Shown here: positions 1 to 8,155 of the stretch, in pieces | Layout: the number at the start of each line of letters is the position of its first letter | How positions within the stretch are numbered: position 1 is the first letter of the stretch | NCBI GenBank assembly: GCA_022821985.1 | Contig: JAJECP010000024.1 | Span: forward strand, 1 to 64,000 | Direction of reading: 5' to 3' | Source of the DNA: Acidimicrobiia bacterium | GTDB lineage: Bacteria > Actinomycetota > Acidimicrobiia > Acidimicrobiales > Poriferisodalaceae | Length of the DNA: 64,000 nucleotides | Translations under genes and position numbers: made by a program | Notes under the pieces: model-generated | Databases searched by the model: none | Told to the model about the DNA's origin: nothing | The model's input: the letters and a program-made list of their open reading frames with translations, nothing else

Positions 1-246
1 GCCGTGACCGTGTACTACGCCGCCAACCCCGGCACCGCCATGCCCTACGCCGACTACCTGCCCGACTGGGGCCAGATCACCTTCGCCCCCGGCGACACCT
101 CAAAAACCGTCCAGGTCTCCCTCATCGACGACCGCACCCCCGACGAAACAGACGAAACATTCGTGCTCAAGCTGATCCTGACCGACACCACCCACGCCAC
201 ACTCGCCCACAGCCAAGCACAAGGCACCATCACCGACAACGACTAG
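1..246 (+). CDS. C-terminal end of a Calx-beta domain protein (5' truncated)
   Basis: The reading frame is open from the first base and ends at TAG 244-246, so the start lies outside the window. The visible ~81 residues are one Calx-beta repeat: a beta-rich stretch, then the acidic motif DETDETFVLKL, and the closing GTITDND typical of the end of such a repeat. Calx-beta domains bind calcium and are common in large secreted or surface adhesion proteins; that role is family knowledge. No membrane anchor or sorting signal follows the repeat, so this is the natural C terminus. Confidence 0.8.
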   Translation, partial: AVTVYYAANPGTAMPYADYLPDWGQITFAPGDTSKTVQVSLIDDRTPDETDETFVLKLILTDTTHATLAHSQAQGTITDND

Positions 247-426
247 CGACACCAGTCGGCCGCAGCCGACTCGAACGCATGTGCATGTGCTCTGGTGCCC
301 ACTCTGCCCCAGCCGACGCTGCTGCCCGAGGCTCCGCCGCAGCCCCATCGACTACGAACAAGCCAACAACCACTGACCAAACCCTCCTAAATTTGGGGAG
401 AAGCCCACCCCTTTGAACCAATCATC

Positions 427-473
427 TAGCGGTCTGCGCTGGTTGAGGGATCGAGACGACCGCCAGACCGCTA
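427..473. terminator. Inverted repeat between convergent genes, likely bidirectional terminator
   Basis: TAGCGGTCTG at 427-436 is perfectly complementary to CAGACCGCTA at 464-473, with a 27-nt loop. It lies between a plus-strand gene ending at 246 and a minus-strand gene whose stop codon (471-473) forms the end of the right arm. The position suggests a terminator for both transcripts. There is no clear T-run, so this is inferred from symmetry and location. Confidence 0.45.
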
Positions 474-1868
474 CGAGCCCGGATTGAGGCCCGGCGGGGC
501 GACGGCAGCATCCGGCACCCAGTTGCCGTGGAAGCCGTAGGGCACGCGTTGGGGCAGCGGCACCCTGGCTACCGGTGAGCGGCTGAGATCGCGGGCATCG
601 AGAATGACCAGCTCGCTGGCGTCGGTCGTCTCGTCGTAGACGTAGGACATCAGCCAGCCGTCGTCCTCGGCGCTGCCCTCGGGATCAGGGACGAACACAG
701 CCTCGGCGCTGCCCCGGCCGGGGCCGTGGTCGTGGTACTCGGCCGTGCCGCTGTCGTAGTCGAACTTGAAGTTGGCCCCCGGGATGAGGCCGTCGCCGAC
801 GCCGACGGTGTACCCGAACCGGTGCTTGCGTGCGGTCCGGTCGGCGCAGACCTGGGGAAACTCGTGGAACCGGTCGTCGACGCGTTCCTCGCCGACCCTG
901 CGACTCACCGGGTCGACGGTCCAGCGATCGAGCGTGGGCCGGGAATCTCCGGCCGGGCCCAGCTTGTCGCGGTCGAACATCTTGTCGTAGCGGCACAGAT
1001 CGATCACCACCCGGCCGTCGCTGTCCTCGTAGGCATTCAGCGGGTGGAAGACGTAGCAGAGCCCGACGTCGCACCAGATGATCTCCTCGGCTGTGCCATC
1101 GCGGGGCAGCAGGCCGACCCGGGCGCCGTAGTCAGGGTCCCACCGGAACGGGAACGACGCTTTGCCGCTGAGCGCGAGATCCAGGTCGAGCGTGACGGGC
1201 AGGTCGTAGATGACGGCGTAGTTCTCGGTGAGCGACATGTCGTGGATCATCGGCATGCCCGGCAGCGGCACATCGACCGTCTTGCGCACCCGGCCGTCGG
1301 CGCCCACCACGACGTACTCGACATGATCGAACAGGTCCTGCCACGCATAGCAGACAGCGTGCAGCTCGCCGCTGCGGGGATCCAGCTTCGGATGCGCCGT
1401 GAATCCGGTCTTCAACGTCCCGGAGAAGTCGTTGCGACGCACCGTCTCGAGCTCGTAGCCCATCTCCACCGGCACCACGCCCGCTTCGACCAGCGCCCAC
1501 GTCGTGCCGGCGAAGCCCCAGACACTCGTATTCGCTGAGAAGTCGAGCGTGCCGACAGGCCCCGGCACGGCAGGTTCGCCCAACGCCTCCACCACGTCCT
1601 GGCCGCGCACCCAGCGGTTGCGGTACCACTCGGCGCGGCCGTCGTGCAGCCGCACACCGTGCACCATGCCGGTGCCGACGAACCAGTGGCTCGTGGTCGG
1701 ATCGGTGGGCGCGATCGGGTTCGGCCCGTTGCGCAGGTAGCGGCCTTCCAGCGCTGCGGGTATCTCGCCGATCACGTCGAGGTCGAACGCCGTGACCTCT
1801 TCGGACACTGGAGCGAAGTTGCCCTCGCTGTAGGTGTTCTGAGGCCGGGCTTCGGTGGTTTCGCTCAT
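471..1868 (-). CDS. Carotenoid oxygenase family protein
   Basis: This 465-residue protein matches the carotenoid/retinal-pigment-epithelium 65 oxygenase family, Fe(II) enzymes that cleave alkenes such as carotenoids, stilbenes or lignin-derived compounds with O2. The N-terminal signature LEGRYLRNGPNP and the four expected iron-binding histidines are visible (about H159 in TAHPKLDP, H209 in MIHDMS, H275 in YVFHPLNAY, H447 in GFHGNW). Length is normal for bacterial members. Its ATG overlaps the TGA of the upstream gene by 4 bp, so it is translationally coupled as the last gene of a six-gene minus-strand run. The substrate cannot be read from sequence; the neighbours point to catabolism rather than carotenoid biosynthesis. 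Confidence 0.88.
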   Translation of the reverse strand: MSETTEARPQNTYSEGNFAPVSEEVTAFDLDVIGEIPAALEGRYLRNGPNPIAPTDPTTSHWFVGTGMVHGVRLHDGRAEWYRNRWVRGQDVVEALGEPAVPGPVGTLDFSANTSVWGFAGTTWALVEAGVVPVEMGYELETVRRNDFSGTLKTGFTAHPKLDPRSGELHAVCYAWQDLFDHVEYVVVGADGRVRKTVDVPLPGMPMIHDMSLTENYAVIYDLPVTLDLDLALSGKASFPFRWDPDYGARVGLLPRDGTAEEIIWCDVGLCYVFHPLNAYEDSDGRVVIDLCRYDKMFDRDKLGPAGDSRPTLDRWTVDPVSRRVGEERVDDRFHEFPQVCADRTARKHRFGYTVGVGDGLIPGANFKFDYDSGTAEYHDHGPGRGSAEAVFVPDPEGSAEDDGWLMSYVYDETTDASELVILDARDLSRSPVARVPLPQRVPYGFHGNWVPDAAVAPPGLNPGS

Positions 1869-3334
1869 TGCAAGCTCCCAGGTCGGTCGGCGGCGAGGTC
1901 GATGTAGCGACCGATCACGTTGCGCGTCACCGTCGCCACATCGTCATGCTCAAGGCCGTAGGCCCAATCGGTGCAACCTGTAGTGAACACCTCGCCGAGA
2001 CCCCGCTCGAACCAGCCCATCTCGGCCGCGCCGTGTGCGAAGCGCTCCCGGTTCTCGGGCGTGTCGCCGCCGCCGAGCCGCTCGGTCACCCAGTTGAGCT
2101 CGCCGATGTAGCTGTCGGGCATGCCCGGCGGCGCTTCCGCGGTCTCCCACAGGTGGGCAGGCGCCGTGCCGAGCACCTCGAAGTTGGCCGGCGTGCCGCC
2201 GGTGGGCTTGGCGACCGGCAGCCCGTCCACCAGCACGAGCTCACAGCCGTCGCACTCGTAGCCCACCACCACTGGCTCACCGCCGACCACGTCGCCGGCG
2301 ATCAGCCGCAGGCCGTCGAATGCCCAGTGGTCCGGCCGCCAGATCGCGTACCCGCCCGAGCCCTTCGGGGCGCGGCGGCAGTGGGCGTAGCCGCCCCGGG
2401 TGAACGAGACGCCGGTCATCTCGTTCTCCGGCCGTCCCGTGAGCGGGTCGCTCCACATGGTGGACACGGTGTGCTGCTCATCGGTGCCCATCACCGGGTC
2501 GAGGTCGAAGTCGAGCTTGTAGCCAATCACCCGGTCGTCGCCGCCGAATCGCACCTGCCAGAACGACGTGTTGCCCGAGAAGAACGCAGCCGCGCCGCCG
2601 CGGTCCACCCAACCCTCGACGTGATCGCGCATGGCCTCGGTCCAGTACTCGTCGTGGCCGACGCTGATGTACAGCCTTCGCCCGTCGAGCAGATCGGGCC
2701 GGGAGTGCAGGTCCAAGCTGGTCGCGTAGTCGAGCGTCACGCCGTTGCGCTCGGCCCAGCTCACGAAGAGCCGTTCCCAATTCGCCCATCCCGCCGCAGC
2801 CGACCAGTAGGAGTAGTTGTCGAAGTACTCGTCAACCTCGGGGCGCGGCAGCTGGCCGAAGCGGGCGACCCGGTAGCGGTGGGGGTCGGGCTTGTCCAGA
2901 AATCCCCGTGGCAGCGGCCGGTGCTGCGACGACTCGTGCCCGCCGGTGTAGAAGCTGGGCCCGCCCCAGTCGTTGTAGGCAGCCCATGTCGAGGTGGACA
3001 GCACCAGCAGCGTCTCGGCGGGCTCGGAGGCTCGCACCACGAAGAACGCCTCGGCCACCTCGCCGTCGGTGCCGTGCAGGCGCACGAGATAGAAGCCGGG
3101 CAGCCACGCCGGGTCGATGCCGAGCGAGAGCGAGGGAGTCCAGCCGCAGCCCTCGGCGGCGCAGCCGTCGGGCACCGACTGCTCGCTGACCGCCAGGTCC
3201 CGGGTCTCGACAAGCTGTTCGGCGGCGCCTATCCGCAGCACCTCGACGCGGCAGGATCCACCATCGCCGCTGATCATCAGGTCGATGGTGTCCCCCGCCA
3301 CGCCGCTATGCGGCCAGCAGTAACCCGCGATCAT
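1865..3334 (-). CDS. N,N-dimethylformamidase beta-subunit-like protein
   Basis: The 489 residues resemble the C-terminal part of the large subunit of N,N-dimethylformamidase, an iron amidohydrolase with a glutamine-amidotransferase-like fold. Visible signatures are the aromatic-rich STSTWAAYNDWGG, VGHDEYWTEAMRDHVE and GNTSFWQVRF. True dimethylformamidase large subunits are longer, and no small alpha-subunit gene is next to this one, so dimethylformamide itself is an unsafe substrate call. It precedes and overlaps the carotenoid oxygenase by 4 bp (ATGA). The start ATG at 3334 gives a natural N terminus, MIAGYCWPHSG. I am confident of the family and not of the substrate. Confidence 0.8.
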   Translation of the reverse strand: MIAGYCWPHSGVAGDTIDLMISGDGGSCRVEVLRIGAAEQLVETRDLAVSEQSVPDGCAAEGCGWTPSLSLGIDPAWLPGFYLVRLHGTDGEVAEAFFVVRASEPAETLLVLSTSTWAAYNDWGGPSFYTGGHESSQHRPLPRGFLDKPDPHRYRVARFGQLPRPEVDEYFDNYSYWSAAAGWANWERLFVSWAERNGVTLDYATSLDLHSRPDLLDGRRLYISVGHDEYWTEAMRDHVEGWVDRGGAAAFFSGNTSFWQVRFGGDDRVIGYKLDFDLDPVMGTDEQHTVSTMWSDPLTGRPENEMTGVSFTRGGYAHCRRAPKGSGGYAIWRPDHWAFDGLRLIAGDVVGGEPVVVGYECDGCELVLVDGLPVAKPTGGTPANFEVLGTAPAHLWETAEAPPGMPDSYIGELNWVTERLGGGDTPENRERFAHGAAEMGWFERGLGEVFTTGCTDWAYGLEHDDVATVTRNVIGRYIDLAADRPGSLQ

Positions 3335-3384
3335 GCGGCGACCGTAGTTGGCCCGTGGTAGCGGCGGCGCAGGCGGAGGTGCGC

Positions 3385-4293
3385 TCAGTTGGCGTCGATG
3401 AAGTCGATCAACACCTGGGCCAGCTCGGGCCCTTTGTCTTCCTGCAGGAAGTGCGCAGCGCCCTCAATCGTGACGTGCGCTTGGCCTTGCGCACCGGGCA
3501 CGAGCTTGCGGAATGGCTTGTCTGCCCCGGCAGTCACCGGGTCCTGGTCGCTGAAGCAACACAGGAACGGCTTGTCGAACTGCTGCAGCACCCCCCAGGC
3601 CTCGCGGTTCGGCTGCGCCTCAGGATCGTCGGGCGAAGTGCAGACGTGTGATGGCCATGCGCGTGCCCCTGCCTTGTAGGAATCGTCGGGATAGGGCGCG
3701 TCGTACGCGGCGATGACCTCGGGAGCGAATTCGGTGAGGCAGCCGCCGTTCACGATGTCGCCGATCGGGAAGACGGGCGACTCCCGGGCGAACGTCTGCC
3801 AGTTCATGAAGGCATCGCTGGGCGAACGGTCCCCGGTGGGCAGACCGGTGTTGGCGACAGCCACCCGGGCGAACCGGTCGGGCTGCGCGGTCACGAGCCG
3901 CAGGCCGATCAGGCCGCCCCAGTCCTGGCCGAAGAAAGTGATGCTGCTCAGATCGAGCACGTCGAACACGAGGCTCGACATCCACGCAACGTGGCGGGCG
4001 TAGGTGTAGTCGGACTGCTCTGTGGGCTTGTCGCTGCGCCCGAAGCCGACCTGGTCGGGCACGATCACGCGGTGCCCGGCATCGGCGATGGGCCGGATCA
4101 TGTGGCGGTACAGGTAGGCCCACGACGGCTCGCCGTGCAGCAGCAGCACCGGGTCGGCGTCGGGCGGTCCCTCGTCGAGGTAGTGGACTCGTAGCGTGCC
4201 GCCCTCGCCGTCGGGAATCTCGACGTAATGCGGCTCGAAGTCGTACCCGTCCAGATCGGCAAAGCGCTCGTCGGGCGTACGAAGGGTCTTCAT
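3385..4293 (-). CDS. Haloalkane dehalogenase-like alpha/beta hydrolase (first copy)
   Basis: A 302-residue alpha/beta-hydrolase closest in motif pattern to haloalkane dehalogenase subfamily I. It has HGEPSWAYLYRHM (oxyanion loop, E55), the nucleophile elbow GQDWGG with D124 followed by W125, and the catalytic His in GAAHFLQED. In this family the Asp attacks the carbon-halogen bond and paired Trp residues hold the halide. The chosen start is the ATG at 4293 (MKTLRTPDER), preceded by AGGAG at proper spacing. A longer open frame upstream is the shadow of the preceding gene, whose TGA overlaps this ATG by 4 bp. Substrate range is not predictable. Confidence 0.88.
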   Translation of the reverse strand: MKTLRTPDERFADLDGYDFEPHYVEIPDGEGGTLRVHYLDEGPPDADPVLLLHGEPSWAYLYRHMIRPIADAGHRVIVPDQVGFGRSDKPTEQSDYTYARHVAWMSSLVFDVLDLSSITFFGQDWGGLIGLRLVTAQPDRFARVAVANTGLPTGDRSPSDAFMNWQTFARESPVFPIGDIVNGGCLTEFAPEVIAAYDAPYPDDSYKAGARAWPSHVCTSPDDPEAQPNREAWGVLQQFDKPFLCCFSDQDPVTAGADKPFRKLVPGAQGQAHVTIEGAAHFLQEDKGPELAQVLIDFIDAN

Positions 4294-4829
4294 GGTAATT
4301 GCTCCTGTGTTTCGATTCCGGCGAAGACGAGTTCTGGGTCGGCGTCGGGCGGTGCAAGCCGGCGCAGTCGGGCGGTGAAGCCGATGTAGTCCCACATCAG
4401 GTGCTCGCCGTCGCGCCAGCGGCGTACCTCGATCTGGCCGGTGCCCAGGTCGAGACCGTGGGGCCGCAGCACGTGCACACCGTCCTCGAAGCTGGCGACG
4501 ACATGGATCTCGGTCGACTTGTCGAATTCGGCGACGTCATGCACGCCGTTCTCCAGCGTCCCGTCGCAGCGCATGTCGTGAATGATGCCCGCACCGGTCA
4601 CCACCACCCGGTCGGCGGCCTGCTCGATGCGCTGCACATGCCCGATGGCAGGATGGCCGGGCTGCGCAGTGCCGTCCACGTACACCTCGACGGTCTGCCA
4701 GAAGCCGCGCATGTCGGGCGCGCCGTCGCAGAGCGGCTGGGTACAGCCAGCCAGCACCGGCGGCGGCCACTGCGTCCAACCGCCTGCCGGCGTGTACGCA
4801 ACAGGGATCGAATCGGCGGTCAGGGTCAT
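4290..4829 (-). CDS. Conserved hypothetical protein in the sulfatase/dehalogenase operon
   Basis: This 179-residue protein starts at the ATG at 4829 (MTLTADSIP), with GGGGAG just upstream. It lies 10 bp after the sulfatase stop and overlaps the dehalogenase start by 4 bp. I do not recognise the family with certainty. It has no signal peptide or membrane segment and is beta-rich (alternating stretches such as VEVYVDG, RVVVTGAG, EIHVVASFEDGVHVL), which would fit a small beta-barrel, lipocalin-like or ligand-binding fold. Two Cys in AGCTQPLCDG near the N terminus stand out. Strict embedding in the operon argues for a role in the same pathway. Confidence 0.7.
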   Translation of the reverse strand: MTLTADSIPVAYTPAGGWTQWPPPVLAGCTQPLCDGAPDMRGFWQTVEVYVDGTAQPGHPAIGHVQRIEQAADRVVVTGAGIIHDMRCDGTLENGVHDVAEFDKSTEIHVVASFEDGVHVLRPHGLDLGTGQIEVRRWRDGEHLMWDYIGFTARLRRLAPPDADPELVFAGIETQEQLP

Positions 4830-4839
4830 CGGTGCTCCC

Positions 4840-7122
4840 CTATTGGCGGGCCATCTCGGTACGTGCGGCCGTCTCGGCATCGGCCCGAGACACACCGCTC
4901 CGGTCGATCTCGACGGCGTGCAGGGCCCCGCTGAAAGCGAATGGGGCCTCGTAGCGCGGCGATACGGATTGCCCGTGGTCGAAACCGACACTGGAGCCGA
5001 TCGAAGAGATGATGCGCATCATGTAGGGAAGCTCCGCGCTCCCGCAGGGCTCGCCGTCGATCGCCAGCTCGATGATGCCCTCGGTGCGGCTGGTGCGGCG
5101 GAGCCGTGCCGTCAGGACGCAGTCACCCGCGGGCACCTCGATGGCGGACTCGACGACGGTGTGCTCGCCAAACGAGTTGTAGTCCACGACGAGACGGCCG
5201 CTCTGCACGAACACCGACATGCCGGAGTTGGCGTTGCCGGTCGCCCACAACACGCCAGCATCGTCGGCGGCGCGGCTCACGTGCGCAGTGAGTTCCCACG
5301 ATCGACCTGACGGTGACGCTGAAGCTGCCGAGGGGATCGGCGACAACGGCGGGCGGTAGCGGTAGCGCCGACTCGTCGGGTGCGGCGAGTGATCGTCAAG
5401 GCGGGCGACGAAGAGCTCGATCATCCGTTCGTCGAGCGGCAGCACGCCGTTGCGCTCGGCCTCGGCCCACCACAGGCCGATCAACTCCTCCAGCTTGCCG
5501 GGATCGGTCTCCGCAAGATCGTTGCACTCGGAACGGTCCGATGACAGCTCGTACAGCTCCCAGCGGTCGTCGTCGAAGGAATCGCCCCTGATGTGCCGTG
5601 CCACCGCCTTCCAGGTGACACCGTCCTGCTCGGCCACGAGCGCTCGGGAACCGGATTGCTCGAAGTACTGGAGCGTGTTGGTGGCCGGTGCGTCCGCATC
5701 GGCGAGCACCGAGGCGAAGGAGCTGCCGGTCACCGGAAGCTGTGCGTAACCACCGAAAACCTCGGGTGGCGTGATGCCCAGGAGCTCGTAGATCGTGGGA
5801 ACGACATCAGACACATTCACGAACTGGTCCCGGCGGGTGCCCTGCTGGTCAGCGGCGATGCCGTCCGGCCAGTGCACCACCAGCGGCACATGCACCCCTC
5901 CCTCGTGGGTGTTCTGCTTGTACCACTTGAAGGGGCTGTTGCCGCACTGGGCCCAGCCCCACGGGTAGTTGGTGTGCGAGTTGGGCCCGCCGATGTCATC
6001 GAGCCTTTCCATCACGTCGTCGGGGTCGTCGAGAATGCCGTTGAAGTACTTCATCTCGTGCATGACGCCGAACGGCCCGCCCTCCTGGGAGGCGCCGTTG
6101 TCGGCCAGCACCATCAAGATCGTGTTGTCGAGCTGGCCCATCTGGCGCAGCCCGTCAGTGAGACGGCCGATCTGGTCGTCGGTGTGGTCGAGGAACGCAG
6201 CGAAGGCTTCCTGCAGGCGGCAGGCGAAGCGGCGATGGCTGTCGGGCAGTTCGTCCCAGGGCTTCACTCCGGGATTGCGCGGCGCCAGCTGGGTGCCTTC
6301 GGGGATGATCCCCAGCGCGAGCTGTCGCTCGTACCAGCGCTGGCGAACCGCGTCCCAGCCTTCGTCGAACCGTCCCCGGTACTTGTCGAGGTAGGCCTGC
6401 GGTGCCTGATGCGGCGCGTGGGTTGCCCCGAAGGGCAGGTAGGCGAAGAACGGCCGGTCCGGTCGCACGCCCTTGCTGTCGTTGATCATGCGCAGGAGCT
6501 GATCCACGAGGTCTTCGCTGAGGTGGTAGCCGTCGTCGGGCCCCGCAGGCGGGTCGATGTGGTGGTTGTCCACCACCAGCTCAGGGTGGAACTGGTCTGT
6601 CTCGCCTTCGAGGAAGCCGTAGAAGCGGTCGAACCCTCGTGCCAGCGGCCACTGGTCGAACGGCCCGGCGGCCGAGATGTCCTCGGTCGGCGCCAGATGC
6701 CACTTGCCGCAGCAGAACGTGGCGTATCCCTGTGCGCCGAGCACCTCGGCCACGGTCGCGGCGTGGTTGGTGATGTGGCCGAGCTGGTGCGGGAAGCCGG
6801 TGCGGTGGTTCGACACCGAGCGCATGCCCACGGCGTGCTGGGACCGGCCGGTCAGCAGCGACGCCCGCGTCGGCGAGCACAGCGGGGTGACATGGAAGTT
6901 GGTGAACTGCAGCCCGGCGGCTGCGAGCGCGTCGACATGGGGGGTGTCGATGTCGGAGCCGAAGCAGCCGAATTGAGCGAATCCCGTGTCGTCGAGCAGC
7001 ACGATGACGACGTTGGGCGCATCGGGTCCGGGGTGCGGCCGGGAGGTGAAGTGCGGTTCGGATTCGGCGAGCGTGCGGCCGATGCGGCCTTCGAACGGCG
7101 TCGGCTGTATCGGATGTGTCAT
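4840..7122 (-). CDS. Arylsulfatase-type sulfatase
   Basis: A 760-residue sulfatase of the alkaline-phosphatase superfamily. The metal-site motif VVIVLLDDTGF and the signature CSPTRASLLTG, with Cys about 82 as the residue converted to formylglycine, are intact, as is GKWHLAP. It would hydrolyse a sulfate ester using Ca2+ and formylglycine. Residues from about 580 to the end form a beta-rich lectin-like C-terminal domain found in long actinobacterial arylsulfatases. No signal peptide is seen, so it should act in the cytoplasm. It lies 49 bp downstream of the MBL hydrolase and 10 bp before the next gene. A second sulfatase begins at 63305. No formylglycine-generating enzyme gene is in the window. 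Confidence 0.93.
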   Translation of the reverse strand: MTHPIQPTPFEGRIGRTLAESEPHFTSRPHPGPDAPNVVIVLLDDTGFAQFGCFGSDIDTPHVDALAAAGLQFTNFHVTPLCSPTRASLLTGRSQHAVGMRSVSNHRTGFPHQLGHITNHAATVAEVLGAQGYATFCCGKWHLAPTEDISAAGPFDQWPLARGFDRFYGFLEGETDQFHPELVVDNHHIDPPAGPDDGYHLSEDLVDQLLRMINDSKGVRPDRPFFAYLPFGATHAPHQAPQAYLDKYRGRFDEGWDAVRQRWYERQLALGIIPEGTQLAPRNPGVKPWDELPDSHRRFACRLQEAFAAFLDHTDDQIGRLTDGLRQMGQLDNTILMVLADNGASQEGGPFGVMHEMKYFNGILDDPDDVMERLDDIGGPNSHTNYPWGWAQCGNSPFKWYKQNTHEGGVHVPLVVHWPDGIAADQQGTRRDQFVNVSDVVPTIYELLGITPPEVFGGYAQLPVTGSSFASVLADADAPATNTLQYFEQSGSRALVAEQDGVTWKAVARHIRGDSFDDDRWELYELSSDRSECNDLAETDPGKLEELIGLWWAEAERNGVLPLDERMIELFVARLDDHSPHPTSRRYRYRPPLSPIPSAASASPSGRSWELTAHVSRAADDAGVLWATGNANSGMSVFVQSGRLVVDYNSFGEHTVVESAIEVPAGDCVLTARLRRTSRTEGIIELAIDGEPCGSAELPYMMRIISSIGSSVGFDHGQSVSPRYEAPFAFSGALHAVEIDRSGVSRADAETAARTEMARQ

Positions 7123-7171
7123 CGAAGCTCCTGGGACGATGCCGGAAACCAGTTGGCGCGACTGCGCTGCC

Positions 7172-7993
7172 TCACAGCGTGACAGTGGTGAGGTCGTCGC
7201 CGATGACGACCTCGCCGTCGAAGTGTGCCGCTGCCAGATCGACCCACTCGGGGTACTGCTCGGGGGTGGGCGCGGGAACCATGTGCGTCAGCACCAGCCG
7301 CTTCACGCCGACCCTGGCCGCGGTCTGTGCCGCTTCGACGACATCGGAGTGGTAGTCGAGGATGTCCTGCGCCATCGGGTTGGGGCTCAGCCCGATGAGG
7401 TCCTTGCGGATGACGGTCTGCACGTAGGCATCGGCGCCGGCGGCGAGTTGGTCGACGCCGTCGCAGGGGATGGTGTCTCCGACGATCGCGGCGACCACGC
7501 CGTCGTGGGAGAGGCGGTAGCCGAGCGTGGGCCGCACGGGCGCATGCTCAGTTGCCGCTGTGCTGACGCTCACATCGTTGACGTCGAACGTCTCGCCCGC
7601 TTCGAGTTCGATCACGTCGACCTGCGGTTCGTTGACGAGTACGTCGTGGTGGGCGATGCGGTAGCCGATGTCGGCTTCCAGTGCGCCGAGCTGCCGTTCG
7701 ACGAACTGCGCTGTGCCGGGCGGTCCGTAGACCTGCAGCGTGGCGTTGCCCTGACCCAGGACCCAGTGGGTCGTGACCACGTCGTTCAGCGCGCACACGT
7801 GGTCGCTGTGCAGGTGGGTGATCAGCACGGCGCTCAGGAAGACCGGCAGCGAGCCGCCGCCGGCCATGCGCATGACGACGCCGCGGCCGGCATCGACGAG
7901 GATGTGCGTGTCGCCGGCTTTGACGAGCGTGGACGGCCCGGCCCGGTTGGCGTCAGGCAGCGGGGAGCCGGTCCCGGTCAGCACGATGTCCAT
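7172..7993 (-). CDS. MBL-fold metallo-hydrolase (RNase Z/AtsA-like)
   Basis: A 273-residue metallo-beta-lactamase-fold hydrolase. The zinc-binding signature THLHSDH (H60, H62, D64, H65) follows the N-terminal strand pattern MDIVLTGTGSPLP, which is shared by RNase Z and by the AtsA-type zinc arylsulfatases of bacteria. Because the next gene in the same direction is a sulfatase, a sulfatase, phosphodiesterase or lactonase role in small-molecule catabolism is more likely than tRNA processing. It is the first gene of the six-gene minus-strand run. It faces the CotH lipoprotein across a 162-bp divergent intergenic region (7994-8155), which should hold both promoters. Confidence 0.82.
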   Translation of the reverse strand: MDIVLTGTGSPLPDANRAGPSTLVKAGDTHILVDAGRGVVMRMAGGGSLPVFLSAVLITHLHSDHVCALNDVVTTHWVLGQGNATLQVYGPPGTAQFVERQLGALEADIGYRIAHHDVLVNEPQVDVIELEAGETFDVNDVSVSTAATEHAPVRPTLGYRLSHDGVVAAIVGDTIPCDGVDQLAAGADAYVQTVIRKDLIGLSPNPMAQDILDYHSDVVEAAQTAARVGVKRLVLTHMVPAPTPEQYPEWVDLAAAHFDGEVVIGDDLTTVTL

Positions 7994-8155
7994 GACACTC
8001 CCCTGACGGCCCTGTATATCCAGCCAAGCCTCGGCGGATCGGCGGGCACCCTAGCATTCTTTTGCCAGTTTTTCTGACAATACCTCGTAAGCGTTGCGGA
8101 CGGGGCCTCGCTGTATGGTCCGCTCACGTCCTACCCGCACGCGAAGGCAGGCCGT

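Noticed and set aside
7172..7993. RNase Z for tRNA 3' processing
   Set aside because: The fold is shared, but its place as first gene of a sulfatase/dehalogenase operon favours a small-molecule hydrolase.
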